From: Paenibacillus guangzhouensis
Lineage (GTDB): Bacteria; Bacillota; Bacilli; Paenibacillales; Paenibacillaceae
Direction of reading: 5' to 3'
NCBI RefSeq assembly: GCF_009363075.1
Contig: NZ_CP045293.1
Span: forward strand, 744,001 to 808,000
DNA length: 64,000 nucleotides
A model generated the notes under the pieces. The model made no database searches, was not told the DNA's origin, and saw only the letters and a program-made list of their open reading frames with translations. Positions within the stretch are counted from its first letter, which is position 1; each line of letters starts with the position of its first letter. Positions 43,044-53,127 of this stretch are shown piece by piece. The translations under genes were made by a program, and so were the position numbers.

Positions 43044-44534
43044 ATGTTAGTGAAAGAGCTCGTGTCGCGGTTAACTACAGCACAAATTGAAGGAGACGGG
43101 GATATTCAGATAACGGGAGTCCAGACGGACTCACGTAAGGTGCAACCAGGGGACTTGTTCATTTGTTTGCCTGGTCATACCGTCGATGGGCATGCATTCG
43201 CTGACAAGGCTGTTGCCCAGGGTGCAGTGGCACTGGTGGTCGAACATAAGCTCAATGTTCCGGTAACGCAAATTGTGGTGAAGGATTGCAGATATGCGAT
43301 GGCGGTCTTCGCAGATTATTACTATGGATCGCCTAGCAAGCAGCTGAAAATGATCGGTGTGACGGGGACGAATGGCAAGACGACGACGACGTACCTGATC
43401 GAACGGATTCTAGAAGACGCGAAATTCCGTCCTGGCATCATCGGTACGATTCAGATGCGTTATGCTGGACAGCAAATAGAGATGAGCCGTACAACGCCGG
43501 AAGCGCTAGAACTGCAGCAATCGTTGCACGCCATGGTTGAAGCGGGTACTGACGCGTGCGTGATGGAGGTGTCGTCCCATGCGCTCTTGCAAGGACGTGT
43601 CAAAGGATGCCGGTTCCGTACTGCGATTTTCACGAACTTGACGCAGGATCATTTAGACTACCATAAGACGATGGAAGAATATAAAGCAGCCAAAGGGCTC
43701 TTGTTCTCGCGTCTTGGGAATGATTTTGCAGAATCGCCGGATCAACATACGTATGCGATACTGAATGCGGACGATGCGGCAAGCGACTACTTCCGTTCCA
43801 TTACTTCGGCAGAAGTGATTACTTACGGTGTAGATCGGCCGTCAGATGTGCAGGCAAGTCAGATTAAGATCACATCCAAAGGTACGAAGTTCCATGTTAC
43901 ATCATTCCGAGGCAGTGCAGATATTGAGCTGCGTATGGTCGGAAAGTTCAATGTCTACAATGCGCTTGCAGCGATTAGTGCGGCACTTGTAGAAGGGATT
44001 TCCTTGGAGCAGATTAAAGCAAGTCTTGAATCGATCGCGGGTGTGGATGGGCGTGTCGAAGCGGTGGATGCAGGACAACCGTATGCAGTTATCGTAGATT
44101 ATGCGCATACACCGGATGGGCTAGAAAATGTTCTTAAGACTGTGAAGGAATTCGCTACGGGCCGCATCCTCTGTGTCTTCGGATGTGGCGGAGATCGTGA
44201 CCGTACGAAACGGCCGATTATGGGCCAGATTGCTGCAGAGTATTCGGATCATGTTCTCGTTACTTCGGATAATCCTCGCACAGAGAATCCGGATCTCATC
44301 TTGAAAGATATCGAACAAGGAATCGTAGATTATACATCGCGCCAATCGACCTATGAGCTGATTGTGGATCGCAGATCAGCGATACAAAAGGCTATTGAAA
44401 TGGCAAGCTCTCACGATGTAGTATTGATTGCGGGGAAAGGGCATGAAACCTACCAGATCATCGGTCAAGAGACGTTTGATTTTGATGATCGAGAAGTTGC
44501 TAAAGAAGCGATAAGGGGCCATGAATGTGATTAA
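43044..44534 (+). CDS. murE: UDP-MurNAc-L-Ala-D-Glu:meso-diaminopimelate ligase MurE
   Basis: 496-residue Mur ligase adding the third stem-peptide residue. ATP motif MIGVTGTNGKTTTTYLIERI (about 105-125), carbamylated-Lys region and the diagnostic specificity motif SDNPRTENPD near residue 410. The DNPR motif indicates meso-diaminopimelate, not lysine, so the wall is of the DAP type. ATG 43044 has GGAGGG seven bases ahead; an in-frame ATG 18 bp earlier lacks a site. Overlaps murF by 14 bp. Confidence 0.96.
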   Translation: MLVKELVSRLTTAQIEGDGDIQITGVQTDSRKVQPGDLFICLPGHTVDGHAFADKAVAQGAVALVVEHKLNVPVTQIVVKDCRYAMAVFADYYYGSPSKQLKMIGVTGTNGKTTTTYLIERILEDAKFRPGIIGTIQMRYAGQQIEMSRTTPEALELQQSLHAMVEAGTDACVMEVSSHALLQGRVKGCRFRTAIFTNLTQDHLDYHKTMEEYKAAKGLLFSRLGNDFAESPDQHTYAILNADDAASDYFRSITSAEVITYGVDRPSDVQASQIKITSKGTKFHVTSFRGSADIELRMVGKFNVYNALAAISAALVEGISLEQIKASLESIAGVDGRVEAVDAGQPYAVIVDYAHTPDGLENVLKTVKEFATGRILCVFGCGGDRDRTKRPIMGQIAAEYSDHVLVTSDNPRTENPDLILKDIEQGIVDYTSRQSTYELIVDRRSAIQKAIEMASSHDVVLIAGKGHETYQIIGQETFDFDDREVAKEAIRGHECD

Positions 44535-45927
44535 GAAAACATTGCGAGAGATTGCTAATGCATGCGGCGGGAGACTGTCGGATTTACAATATGAAGGATT
44601 ACAGGTTCACGCTGTCGAGACGGATACGCGTAAACTTCATGAAGGCTGCTTGTTCGTTCCTTTTGCCGGGGAGCATTTTGACGGCCATGATTTTGTTGGC
44701 AAGGCGCTTGAGCAAGGCGCACAAGCTGCCTTCTGGCCGGAACATCGTGAACAACCTGAAGTGAACGGGGCATTGATTCTTGTCGATGACCCATTACTTG
44801 CGTTACAGCGTCTAGCTGCCTATGTGCTTCGGGAATCGGGTGTTCGAGTCGTTGGCGTGACAGGCAGCAATGGTAAGACAACGACGAAGGATATGATCGC
44901 TGCCGTCCTTAGCGCGAAATATAAAGTTCATAAGACGAACGGAAATTACAATAATCATATAGGTCTGCCGCTCACGATTCTTCAGATGGAACCCGAGACG
45001 GAAATTATTGTGCTGGAGATGGGGATGAGCAGCCGCGGTGAGATTGAGCTGTTATCGTCAATCGCATGTCCTGAGGTTGCCGTCATTACGAATATCGGCG
45101 ATGCTCATTTGCTACAGCTTGGCTCTCGGGAAGAGATTGCTAGAGCGAAGGTGGAGATTATCAGTTCCTTGCGCGAAGGTGGCCTACTCATTTCGAACGG
45201 CGATGAGCCTCTTATCGCACAAGTGCTGGAGGAAGCTTCGACCGTCAAGCCGAAACAGATGGCGCAGATTCGATTTGGCTTCGAGCAGGCTAATGATATT
45301 TATGCGACAGGGGTTATGCTGAATGCGCGTGGAACGATATTTACGACGTCTGTATCGCATCAATCCAGTTACTTCATCCCGCTGTTAGGTCAGCACAATG
45401 TAGCGAATGCACTGGCTGCGATGGCGGTTGCCGAATACTTTGGTGTTCCAGAGCAAGAGATCGATAAGCAATTACGGAATCTTGTTGTAACGGGGATGCG
45501 TACGGAAGTGGTCGAAGGGGTAACAGGTCTTACGATCATAAATGACGCGTACAATGCAAGCCCGACAGCCGTTCGCGCGGCGCTGCAGCTGTTCGATTTG
45601 ATGAGCGGTTTCCGCCAGAAAGCAGTCGTGCTTGGCGATATGTTAGAATTAGGACCAGAAGAAGTGAATTTGCATCGTCAGATTGGTCATGAATTCAAAG
45701 GAATCAAAATAGATTACTTGTATACCTATGGACGACTGGCTGCGGAGATTGCATCTGCTGCATCTGCCTATTTACCTGCGGATCACGTCAGAGCATTTCA
45801 AGATAAAGAAGAGCTTGCAAAGGCGCTTGTCTCCGTATTAACACCGCGTGATCTTGTTCTTGTGAAAGGTTCAAGAGGGATGAAGCTCGAAGAAGTGGTA
45901 CGATCGCTAAGAGATACCGCGTTATAA
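44521..45927 (+). CDS. murF: UDP-MurNAc-tripeptide:D-Ala-D-Ala ligase MurF
   Basis: 468-residue Mur ligase completing the pentapeptide. ATP motif VVGVTGSNGKTTTKDMIAAVL (about 111), KTNGNYNNHIGLPLTIL just after it, EMGMSSRGEIELL, and NDAYNASPTAVRAAL in the C-terminal half are family hallmarks. Start ATG 44521 is within the end of murE; GTG 44527 in the same frame is possible. AAGGGG precedes. Confidence 0.96.
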   Translation: MNVIKKTLREIANACGGRLSDLQYEGLQVHAVETDTRKLHEGCLFVPFAGEHFDGHDFVGKALEQGAQAAFWPEHREQPEVNGALILVDDPLLALQRLAAYVLRESGVRVVGVTGSNGKTTTKDMIAAVLSAKYKVHKTNGNYNNHIGLPLTILQMEPETEIIVLEMGMSSRGEIELLSSIACPEVAVITNIGDAHLLQLGSREEIARAKVEIISSLREGGLLISNGDEPLIAQVLEEASTVKPKQMAQIRFGFEQANDIYATGVMLNARGTIFTTSVSHQSSYFIPLLGQHNVANALAAMAVAEYFGVPEQEIDKQLRNLVVTGMRTEVVEGVTGLTIINDAYNASPTAVRAALQLFDLMSGFRQKAVVLGDMLELGPEEVNLHRQIGHEFKGIKIDYLYTYGRLAAEIASAASAYLPADHVRAFQDKEELAKALVSVLTPRDLVLVKGSRGMKLEEVVRSLRDTAL

Positions 45928-46007
45928 TAATTGTGTTTTTCTGATTCATGAATGGTTGTAATCGCAAGGATATGCGGTTTTGATCGTATTTTAGGAGTGT
46001 GACGGTA

Positions 46008-46970
46008 GTGGACTTTAAATTGGTATTACTTACGATCGGGGTTTCGTTTCTGTTAGCGGTGATTGCAGGACCATTATGTATTCCGCTGCTCCGAAGATTG
46101 AAATTCGGTCAGCAGATTCGACAGGATGGCCCTCAAGGGCATTTGAAAAAAGCAGGTACGCCGACAATGGGCGGTATTATTATTCTACTTGCTTTTACAC
46201 TTAGCTTCTTGAAGTTCTCCGTGATGAATACGGACTTTATTGTCTTGCTCGTGGCGACATTAGGGTTCGGTCTTGTTGGATTCCTGGATGACTATATTAA
46301 AATTGTGTTCAAAAGATCGCTTGGCTTAACGGCAATGCAGAAGTTGTTCGGTCAACTGCTCTTTGCTGTCATCATATGTGCTCTCTTAATTTCGAACAAT
46401 CATAGTACGGTGATTGCGATACCGGGCACTTCGGTGGCTTGGGATTTCGGCTGGTTCTACTATGTGTTCATTACGTTAATGATGCTCGCGATCAGTAATG
46501 CAGTGAATTTCACGGATGGGCTAGACGGCTTGTTATCAGGCGTTAGCGCCATTGCATTCGGGGCCTTTACGGTCGTTGCGATGCAAGTTGAAGGACATGC
46601 GTCTGCTATCGCAGCCGCAGCCATGATTGGGGCCGTACTCGGTTTTCTTGTATATAACGCGCATCCTGCCAAAGTGTTCATGGGGGATTCCGGTTCCTTG
46701 GGAATTGGCGGCGCGATTGCTGCGATTGCGATTTTGACGAAAACCGAGCTGTTGTTTATTATTATCGGAGGCGTATTTGTTATTGAGATGCTGTCCGTTA
46801 TTCTTCAGGTCGGTTCCTTCAAATTGAGAGGCAAGCGGATTTTTAAGATGAGTCCGATCCATCATCACTTTGAATTGTCAGGCTGGTCAGAATGGCGCGT
46901 CGTTATTACGTTCTGGATCGTAGGCCTGCTGCTCGCAGGGCTTGGACTTTATATCAACAAGGGGTTGTAG
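46008..46970 (+). CDS. mraY: Phospho-MurNAc-pentapeptide transferase MraY
   Basis: 320-residue polytopic enzyme that moves phospho-MurNAc-pentapeptide to undecaprenyl phosphate, making lipid I. About ten helices; catalytic motifs [48 protein letters not shown] and [17 protein letters not shown] 46008 is preferred because AGGAG lies ten bases upstream, whereas the GTG at 45999 directly abuts it. Confidence 0.96.
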   Translation: MDFKLVLLTIGVSFLLAVIAGPLCIPLLRRLKFGQQIRQDGPQGHLKKAGTPTMGGIIILLAFTLSFLKFSVMNTDFIVLLVATLGFGLVGFLDDYIKIVFKRSLGLTAMQKLFGQLLFAVIICALLISNNHSTVIAIPGTSVAWDFGWFYYVFITLMMLAISNAVNFTDGLDGLLSGVSAIAFGAFTVVAMQVEGHASAIAAAAMIGAVLGFLVYNAHPAKVFMGDSGSLGIGGAIAAIAILTKTELLFIIIGGVFVIEMLSVILQVGSFKLRGKRIFKMSPIHHHFELSGWSEWRVVITFWIVGLLLAGLGLYINKGL

Positions 46971-46973
46971 TGC

Positions 46974-48407
46974 ATGTTGTTACCAGAAAGCTATCGAGGC
47001 CAAGACGTCGTTGTTCTTGGTCTTGCCAAAAGCGGCTTGCAAGTCGCGAAAGTACTCGCCAAGTGGGGCGCGAACGTGATCGTCAATGATAAGAAAGAAC
47101 GAGACCAGAGTCCCGAAGCTGACGAATTAGAAGCTTTGGGCATTTCTGTTATTTGCGGAGGGCACCCGGACGAACTAATTCACCCCGGCGTGGCCCTTGT
47201 TGTCAAAAATCCGGGAATTCCCTATAGCGTCAAGCCGCTGCAGCAAGCGTTGGAACTTGGAATCGAGATTGTCACGGAAGTGGAAGTCGCTTCTTACATA
47301 TCTGCTGCGCCGATGATTGGGATCACGGGCTCAAATGGGAAAACAACGACCACCACGTGGGTGGGTAAAATATTAGAGCATGCCGGGAAGCATCCGATCG
47401 TGGCGGGGAACATTGGTACGCCGCTTGTTCAGGCTGTCGCGAAGGCAACGGCTGAGAACCATATGGTTGTGGAATTAAGCAGCTTCCAATTAAAAGGGAC
47501 GAGTGCGTTCCGTCCGCATATCGCGTGCCTGCTGAATGTTGCAGAGACCCATCTGGACTATCATGGTTCGATGGACGATTATATTGGATCCAAAGCGAAA
47601 ATATTCGCTAATCAGACGGATTCTGATTTTGCTGTGCTTAACATGGATGATCCGGTCTGCCGGAGACTGGCTGCTGATGTCTCTGCACAAGTGCTGCCTT
47701 TCTCAGGCAAGGAGCGTCTTGCATTCGGTGTGTATGTTGAACCGCCATATGCCGAAGAAGCAGACGTGAATGCAGGAGAGCATGTCATTCGACATGTCGT
47801 CTACCGAGATCATGAGGCGCAGGTTCATCCGATTATCGAAGTCGATCACATCGGTCTGCCAGGTCGCTACAATGTAGATAACGCACTAGCAGCTTCGGCA
47901 ATCAGTATCGCTGCAGGCGTAAGCCCTTCGGAGCTTCGAGCTCCGCTTGCCGAATTCCGCGGTGTAGAGCATCGCTTGGAATTTGTTGAGGTGAAGAACG
48001 AGGTTGTCTATTACAACAATTCAAAAGCAACGAATGCCATTGCAACGATTATGGCGCTGCAAGCGTTCAAAGAAGATATTATCCTCATTGCTGGCGGTCT
48101 TGACCGAGGTCTGGATTTTCACGATCTGATTCCAGCGCTGCAAGCGCATGTCCGAGGGATTGTGACCCTTGGCGAGACGCGTCACAAGTTAGCGTCTGTT
48201 GCGGAAAAAGCGGGGATATTGGATATTAAAACCGTCGATACTGTGGAAGATGCGGCGGATACGCTGCGCATGGCCGTCCGGCAAGCTGCTCAGCTTGCTA
48301 AACCTGGAGACATCGTTCTTCTCTCACCGGCATGCGCTAGCTGGGACATGTTTGCTTCCTATGAACAGCGTGGACGAATTTTTAAAGAGGCCGTGCATAA
48401 TCTTTAA
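46974..48407 (+). CDS. murD: UDP-MurNAc-L-alanine:D-glutamate ligase MurD
   Basis: 477-residue Mur ligase adding D-Glu. N-terminal Rossmann-like VVVLGLAKSGLQVAKVLAKWG, ATP motif MIGITGSNGKTTTTTWVGKIL (about 112), MVVELSSFQL, AETHLDYHGSMDDY, NNSKATNAIATIMAL and IAGGLDRGLDF. Starts three bases after mraY. Confidence 0.96.
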   Translation: MLLPESYRGQDVVVLGLAKSGLQVAKVLAKWGANVIVNDKKERDQSPEADELEALGISVICGGHPDELIHPGVALVVKNPGIPYSVKPLQQALELGIEIVTEVEVASYISAAPMIGITGSNGKTTTTTWVGKILEHAGKHPIVAGNIGTPLVQAVAKATAENHMVVELSSFQLKGTSAFRPHIACLLNVAETHLDYHGSMDDYIGSKAKIFANQTDSDFAVLNMDDPVCRRLAADVSAQVLPFSGKERLAFGVYVEPPYAEEADVNAGEHVIRHVVYRDHEAQVHPIIEVDHIGLPGRYNVDNALAASAISIAAGVSPSELRAPLAEFRGVEHRLEFVEVKNEVVYYNNSKATNAIATIMALQAFKEDIILIAGGLDRGLDFHDLIPALQAHVRGIVTLGETRHKLASVAEKAGILDIKTVDTVEDAADTLRMAVRQAAQLAKPGDIVLLSPACASWDMFASYEQRGRIFKEAVHNL

Positions 48408-48458
48408 TAGGGGGGCATGTTCGAGCCCTCACATTTTAAATGTAAGGGTGTGCCTGCT

Positions 48459-49556
48459 ATGTCAAAAACTCGTTCCGCGCCAGATATTTGGCTGATCTTC
48501 TCGATCCTCGCGCTGCTCGGCATCGGAATGGTGATGGTGTACAGCGCCGGAGCTGTTGTGGGATTCCACGCGCACGGCGACTCGTTCTATTTTGTGAAGC
48601 GCCAGTTGCTATTTGCTGTACTTGGGTTAGTTGCGATGTATTTTACGATGAATACAGACTATTGGGTCTGGAAGAAGTATGCGAAGGTGGGGCTGCTCAT
48701 CTGCTTCGCATTGCTCGTCATCGTGTTGATCCCGGGGATCGGGGCTGTACGGGGTGGTGCACGAAGTTGGCTCGGAATTAGCTCCTTCGGTATCCAGCCC
48801 TCTGAGTTTATGAAGCTGGCGATGATTCTGTTTCTATCGAAGCTGCTCGCAGATCGCCAGAAGGAATTGGATTCGTTCGTCCGAGGCTTGCTGCCGCCGC
48901 TTGGCATTATGGGGCTTGCCTTTGGACTTATTATGCTGCAGCCCGATCTCGGAACAGGTACGGTGATGGTCGGAGCTTCACTAATCGTGATTTATACGGC
49001 AGGAGCACAGATACGGCATCTGGTTTCGCTAGCGATGGTAGGTGTTGCGGGTTTTGTTGGTCTTGTTCTAGCTGCGCCGTATCGACTTGCTCGGATAACT
49101 TCGTTTCTAGACCCATGGAGTGATCCGCTCGGCGCGGGATACCAGATCATTCAGTCCTTATATGCAATTGGGCCAGGCGGTTTTGTTGGACTCGGGCTTG
49201 GCATGAGCCGACAGAAGTACAGCTACGTACCGGAGCCGCAGACGGACTTCATTTTCTCGATCCTAGCGGAGGAACTTGGATTTATTGGCGGGATGACCGT
49301 TTTATTATTATTTCTTATTTTAGTCTGGCGCGGGATGCGCGTAGCGATGACGATATCCGATCCGTTCGGAAGTTTCCTGGCGGTTGGCATCGTCGGTATG
49401 TTCGCTGTGCAGGTCATCATTAACATTGGCGTCGTCATCGGTCTGATGCCGGTAACGGGAATTACGCTGCCATTAATCAGCTATGGAGGTTCTTCTCTGA
49501 CGTTAATGCTGACCGCGTTAGGCATTTTACTCAATATATCCCGTTACGCGAGGTGA
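48459..49556 (+). CDS. spoVE: SEDS-family lipid II polymerase SpoVE/FtsW
   Basis: 365 residues with about ten helices. SEDS glycosyltransferases polymerise lipid II together with a class B PBP. Motifs are MVYSAGAVVGF, GARSWLGISSFGIQPSEFMKLAM, MLQPDLGTGTVM, the catalytic-loop region YQIIQSLYAIGPGGFVGLGLGMSRQKYSYVPEPQTDFIFSILAEELGF and the C-terminal GLMPVTGITLPLISYGGSS. ATG 48459 gives the SpoVE-like MSKTRSAPD start and a good AAGGGTG site. Position between murD and murG is that of spoVE in Bacillus. Whether it also serves vegetative division depends on an ftsW elsewhere. Confidence 0.93.
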   Translation: MSKTRSAPDIWLIFSILALLGIGMVMVYSAGAVVGFHAHGDSFYFVKRQLLFAVLGLVAMYFTMNTDYWVWKKYAKVGLLICFALLVIVLIPGIGAVRGGARSWLGISSFGIQPSEFMKLAMILFLSKLLADRQKELDSFVRGLLPPLGIMGLAFGLIMLQPDLGTGTVMVGASLIVIYTAGAQIRHLVSLAMVGVAGFVGLVLAAPYRLARITSFLDPWSDPLGAGYQIIQSLYAIGPGGFVGLGLGMSRQKYSYVPEPQTDFIFSILAEELGFIGGMTVLLLFLILVWRGMRVAMTISDPFGSFLAVGIVGMFAVQVIINIGVVIGLMPVTGITLPLISYGGSSLTLMLTALGILLNISRYAR

Positions 49557-49561
49557 GTGTC

Positions 49562-50674
49562 ATGCGAGTTGTACTCAGCGGCGGCGGCACCGGAGGACAT
49601 ATCTATCCGGCTGTTGCGATTGCGAGACAATGTCAAGCAGAACATCCAGATACAAAAATACTATACATAGGGACAACGAAAGGGCTAGAGAGCACGTTGG
49701 TTCCGAAAGAAAATATACCATTTGAATCGATTGAAATTACAGGATTCCGTCGTAAGCTGTCTTTAGATAACGTGCGGACGGTGCTGCGTTTCATTCAAGG
49801 GGTTAACCGTTCGAAGAAGTTGCTGCAGCAATTCAAACCGGACGTTGTAATCGGAACGGGAGGGTACGTATGCGGACCGGTCGTCTATGCGGCTTCGAAG
49901 CTGGGGATTCCGACGCTCATTCATGAGCAGAATGCAATCCCAGGGCTGACGAACAAATTCCTAAGCCGCTACACCGATACGGTAGCTCTGAGCTTCCCAG
50001 AATCGAAGGAGCATTTTGGTAAAGGCAAACATGTCCTATACACAGGCAATCCGCGTGCTACAGCCGTATTTAAGGCTAATCGTCGTAAAGGATACGACGT
50101 GTTAGGACTTCCTGAAGGACGTCGGGTCGTGCTGGTCGTTGGCGGTAGCCGCGGCGCCAGAGCGATCAATGATGCGATGGTTCAGATGGCACCTGCGCTT
50201 GCACATCTATCCGATGTGCATTTCGTCTATGTGACCGGCGAGAGTTACTTTGCAAGCACGAAGGAACGTATCGAGCAAGCTGTTAATCCGATGCCTAAGA
50301 ATCTGCAAGTCTTGCCTTATATCCATAACATGCCGGATGTGCTCGCTGCGACATCGCTTGTCATCGGCCGTTCCGGCGCGTCTTCCCTAGCGGAGCTAAC
50401 GGCGTTAGGCATACCGTCGATCCTGATTCCTTCACCGAACGTGACGAACAATCACCAGGAAGCGAATGCACGCTCCTTAGAGCGAGTGAATGCAGCAGAA
50501 GTGATTCTCGAGAAGGATCTCGATGGCGATAAGTTGTTCGCTCGGGTGGAAGCGATAATGAAAGATAAAATTCGGTTCGAGCAAATGTCACAAGGTGCGC
50601 GATCCCTTGGCCAACCGGATTCAGCAGAAATGATTGTACGTGAATTGCAGCGTTTAGTGAAAAACAATAAATAA
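49562..50674 (+). CDS. murG: UDP-GlcNAc:lipid I N-acetylglucosamine transferase MurG
   Basis: 370-residue GT28 glycosyltransferase making lipid II on the inner membrane face. N-terminal LSGGGTGGHIYPAVAIA, TGGYVCGPVVYAASKLGIPTLIHEQNAIPGLTNKFL and the C-terminal donor site VIGRSGASSLAELTALGIPSILIPSPNVTNNHQEANA. ATG 49562 has GAGGTGA five bases ahead; that site contains the spoVE stop. Confidence 0.96.
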   Translation: MRVVLSGGGTGGHIYPAVAIARQCQAEHPDTKILYIGTTKGLESTLVPKENIPFESIEITGFRRKLSLDNVRTVLRFIQGVNRSKKLLQQFKPDVVIGTGGYVCGPVVYAASKLGIPTLIHEQNAIPGLTNKFLSRYTDTVALSFPESKEHFGKGKHVLYTGNPRATAVFKANRRKGYDVLGLPEGRRVVLVVGGSRGARAINDAMVQMAPALAHLSDVHFVYVTGESYFASTKERIEQAVNPMPKNLQVLPYIHNMPDVLAATSLVIGRSGASSLAELTALGIPSILIPSPNVTNNHQEANARSLERVNAAEVILEKDLDGDKLFARVEAIMKDKIRFEQMSQGARSLGQPDSAEMIVRELQRLVKNNK

Positions 50675-50863
50675 GTAAAAACATCAAGAATTTGCACACA
50701 AGAGAAGAACTTAGGCGATTGTCACACTCCCCCTCTGTCTGACATAAGATACTCTATAATCGTGACAGACATTCATGAGTTCCGGTTTATCATACCGATT
50801 TGGAGTCGTATTCATGCCTGATGACGCTTCTCTTATTGAGGCATAGAAGGAGGGTTCATTAGA

Positions 50864-51769
50864 ATGCAGCCGTTTTTATCTGAATTAGCATCCGCGAATG
50901 TCGGTAAGGTGCTCTACCATGAGCCGTTAGCAAATTATACGACTTGGAAAATCGGAGGGCCTGCAGACGTCCTCATCATACCGGGCGGAAAAGAACAACT
51001 GGTGAAAACGGTCAAGCTGCTGCATAAGCACGGAATTCCTTGGACTTCAATTGGTAAAGGATCCAATATGCTCGTGACCGATAAAGGCATCCGAGGTGTT
51101 GTGATCAAACTAGGAGAAGGAATGGATCACATCCAATTTACCGGCGATGAGGTTCGTGTAGGCGGTGCGTATTCTTTTATCACACTTAGTATTAAGGCGG
51201 GTAAAGAAGGTCTATCGGGCTTGGAATTTGCAGGGGGCATTCCGGGAACGGTCGGCGGCGCTGTATACATGAATGCAGGAGCTCATGGATCAGATGTGTC
51301 ACGTATATTAAAGGAAGCTGAGATTGTACTGGAGACCGGGGAATTGGTACGGTATACCACGTCGGATATGCAATTTGCTTATCGACACTCCATATTGCAA
51401 GAGGTGAAGGGGATCGTTCTTGAAGCCACCTTCAAACTCGAACATGGGGATCGGAAAGAAATCGCGGCCGCGATGGCATCGTACAAAGAACGTCGAAGAA
51501 AAACACAGCCTTATCAGTTGCCATGCTGTGGCAGCGTATTTCGAAATCCGCCGAATGATTTCTCTGCGAGACTGATTCAAGAAGCGGGCTTGAAAGGTTA
51601 TCGTGTTGGGGGCGCTGAAGTATCGACGTTACACGCCAATTTCATTGTGAATACCGGGCAAGCGACAGCTAGAGATGTTCTCACCCTAATCGAGGAGATA
51701 AGGCAGACGATCCAGTCGAAGTATGGGATTTCGTTAGTGCCGGAAGTGTTGGTCGTGGGTGAGCGGTAA
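50864..51769 (+). CDS. murB: UDP-N-acetylenolpyruvoylglucosamine reductase MurB
   Basis: 301-residue FAD enzyme reducing UDP-GlcNAc-enolpyruvate to UDP-MurNAc. FAD-binding motifs YTTWKIGGPADVLI, WTSIGKGSNMLVTD and GLEFAGGIPGTVGGAVYMNAGAHG. The catalytic Ser is in CCGSVFRNP (about 227) and the C-terminal Glu region is VPEVLVVGER. It follows a 189-bp gap after murG that contains possible promoter signals, then AAGGAGGG. Confidence 0.96.
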   Translation: MQPFLSELASANVGKVLYHEPLANYTTWKIGGPADVLIIPGGKEQLVKTVKLLHKHGIPWTSIGKGSNMLVTDKGIRGVVIKLGEGMDHIQFTGDEVRVGGAYSFITLSIKAGKEGLSGLEFAGGIPGTVGGAVYMNAGAHGSDVSRILKEAEIVLETGELVRYTTSDMQFAYRHSILQEVKGIVLEATFKLEHGDRKEIAAAMASYKERRRKTQPYQLPCCGSVFRNPPNDFSARLIQEAGLKGYRVGGAEVSTLHANFIVNTGQATARDVLTLIEEIRQTIQSKYGISLVPEVLVVGER

Positions 51770-51785
51770 ACTCGGAGGTGATACA

Positions 51786-53069
51786 TTGGACAAATTGGTG
51801 ATTGAGGGAGGGAGACCCCTATCAGGAACCATTCGTATCCATGGAGCGAAAAATGCCGCATTGCCGATTCTTGCAGCAAGCCTTCTGACGCGTGGAAGAA
51901 TACAGCTTCATAATGTTCCGAAATTGCTGGATATACAGGTTATGCTGCAAATCTTAGAGGATATTGGTTGCGAGACGCAGCATTCAGGCGATACCGTCGT
52001 GATTGATACAACCGCAGCGAATTCCTCGCATGTTCCGGAATCCTTAATGAAGCAAATGCGGTCTTCCATATTCTTGATGGGTCCGCTGCTGGCTCGCTTT
52101 GGGGAAGTGCAGATCTACCAGCCGGGAGGCTGCGCAATCGGCGAACGCAAGATTGATCTGCATCTCTGTGGACTCATGGAACTCGGTGCTCAAATATTGC
52201 AGACGGATCAACGCATTATTTGCAGAGCGGAACAACTGATAGGCGCGAATATCCATCTAGATTTCCCAAGCGTTGGCGCGACGGAGAATATTATGATGGC
52301 GGCTGTCTTGGCCAAAGGTACGACAGTCATCACGAATGCGGCAAGAGAACCGGAAATCCAGGATTTGCAGAATTTCTTGAATCGGTTAGGCGCCCGAATT
52401 ATCGGAGCTGGAACAGATACGATCACAATTGTGGGGGTTGAGGAGCTGACGCCTTGTTCGTACGAGGTGATTCCGGATCGCATTGTCGCAGGGACGTTTA
52501 TGATCGCTGCAGCAGCCACGCGAGGCAATGTCACGCTAACACATGTAAATGCATCGCATTTAACATCTCTCATCCATGTACTCAGGCGGGCCGGTGTTCA
52601 AGTGGCAGTAGACGATGATATAATACAAGTGAGCAGCGAGACAAGACCGCTTGCGGTTGAACGCATCGTAACTTCGCCTTACCCGGCATTTCCGACAGAT
52701 TTACAATCTCAGATCATGGTACTGCTGTCGTTGTCGGACGGATTTAGCATTATGAAAGAGACGATTTTTGAAGGTCGATTTAAGCATGTCGAAGAACTGA
52801 CCCGGATGGGTGCAGATATTCGGACGGATCTAAATTCTGCTTTTATCCGCGGCGTGAACCGATTGTTCGGAGCAACGGTGGAAGCAACCGACCTACGCGC
52901 AGGAGCAGCGCTTGTCATTGCTGGACTCTGTGCGCAAGGGAAGACAGTCATCGAACAAGTGCATCATATTGACCGCGGCTATGATCAGATTGAGCGATTA
53001 TTTACGAGTCTTGGGGCAACGATATATCGTGAATCGCAAGTAGCAAGGCAGCTTGACTTTGCAAATTAA
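51786..53069 (+). CDS. murA: UDP-N-acetylglucosamine 1-carboxyvinyltransferase MurA
   Basis: 427-residue EPSP-synthase-fold enzyme, first committed step of peptidoglycan synthesis. IEGGRPLSGTIRIHGAKNAALPILAASLL at the N-terminus, the fosfomycin-target Cys in QPGGCAIGERKID (about 117) and DLRAGAALVIAGL near the end. TTG 51786 is chosen because GGAGGTGAT precedes it directly. Placement inside the dcw cluster between murB and divIB is common in Paenibacillus-type genomes. Confidence 0.95.
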   Translation: MDKLVIEGGRPLSGTIRIHGAKNAALPILAASLLTRGRIQLHNVPKLLDIQVMLQILEDIGCETQHSGDTVVIDTTAANSSHVPESLMKQMRSSIFLMGPLLARFGEVQIYQPGGCAIGERKIDLHLCGLMELGAQILQTDQRIICRAEQLIGANIHLDFPSVGATENIMMAAVLAKGTTVITNAAREPEIQDLQNFLNRLGARIIGAGTDTITIVGVEELTPCSYEVIPDRIVAGTFMIAAAATRGNVTLTHVNASHLTSLIHVLRRAGVQVAVDDDIIQVSSETRPLAVERIVTSPYPAFPTDLQSQIMVLLSLSDGFSIMKETIFEGRFKHVEELTRMGADIRTDLNSAFIRGVNRLFGATVEATDLRAGAALVIAGLCAQGKTVIEQVHHIDRGYDQIERLFTSLGATIYRESQVARQLDFAN

Positions 53070-53127
53070 CCGCCTTCATCCCCTTCGCTCGCTGGAGGGG
53101 ATCGAGGCTTTTATAGGTGGTATGGAT

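Noticed and set aside
53078-53102. Attenuator between murA and divIB (ATCCCCT/AGGGGAT)
   Set aside because: Seven-base stem with an 11-base loop; the T run after it is separated and short, so termination is unlikely.
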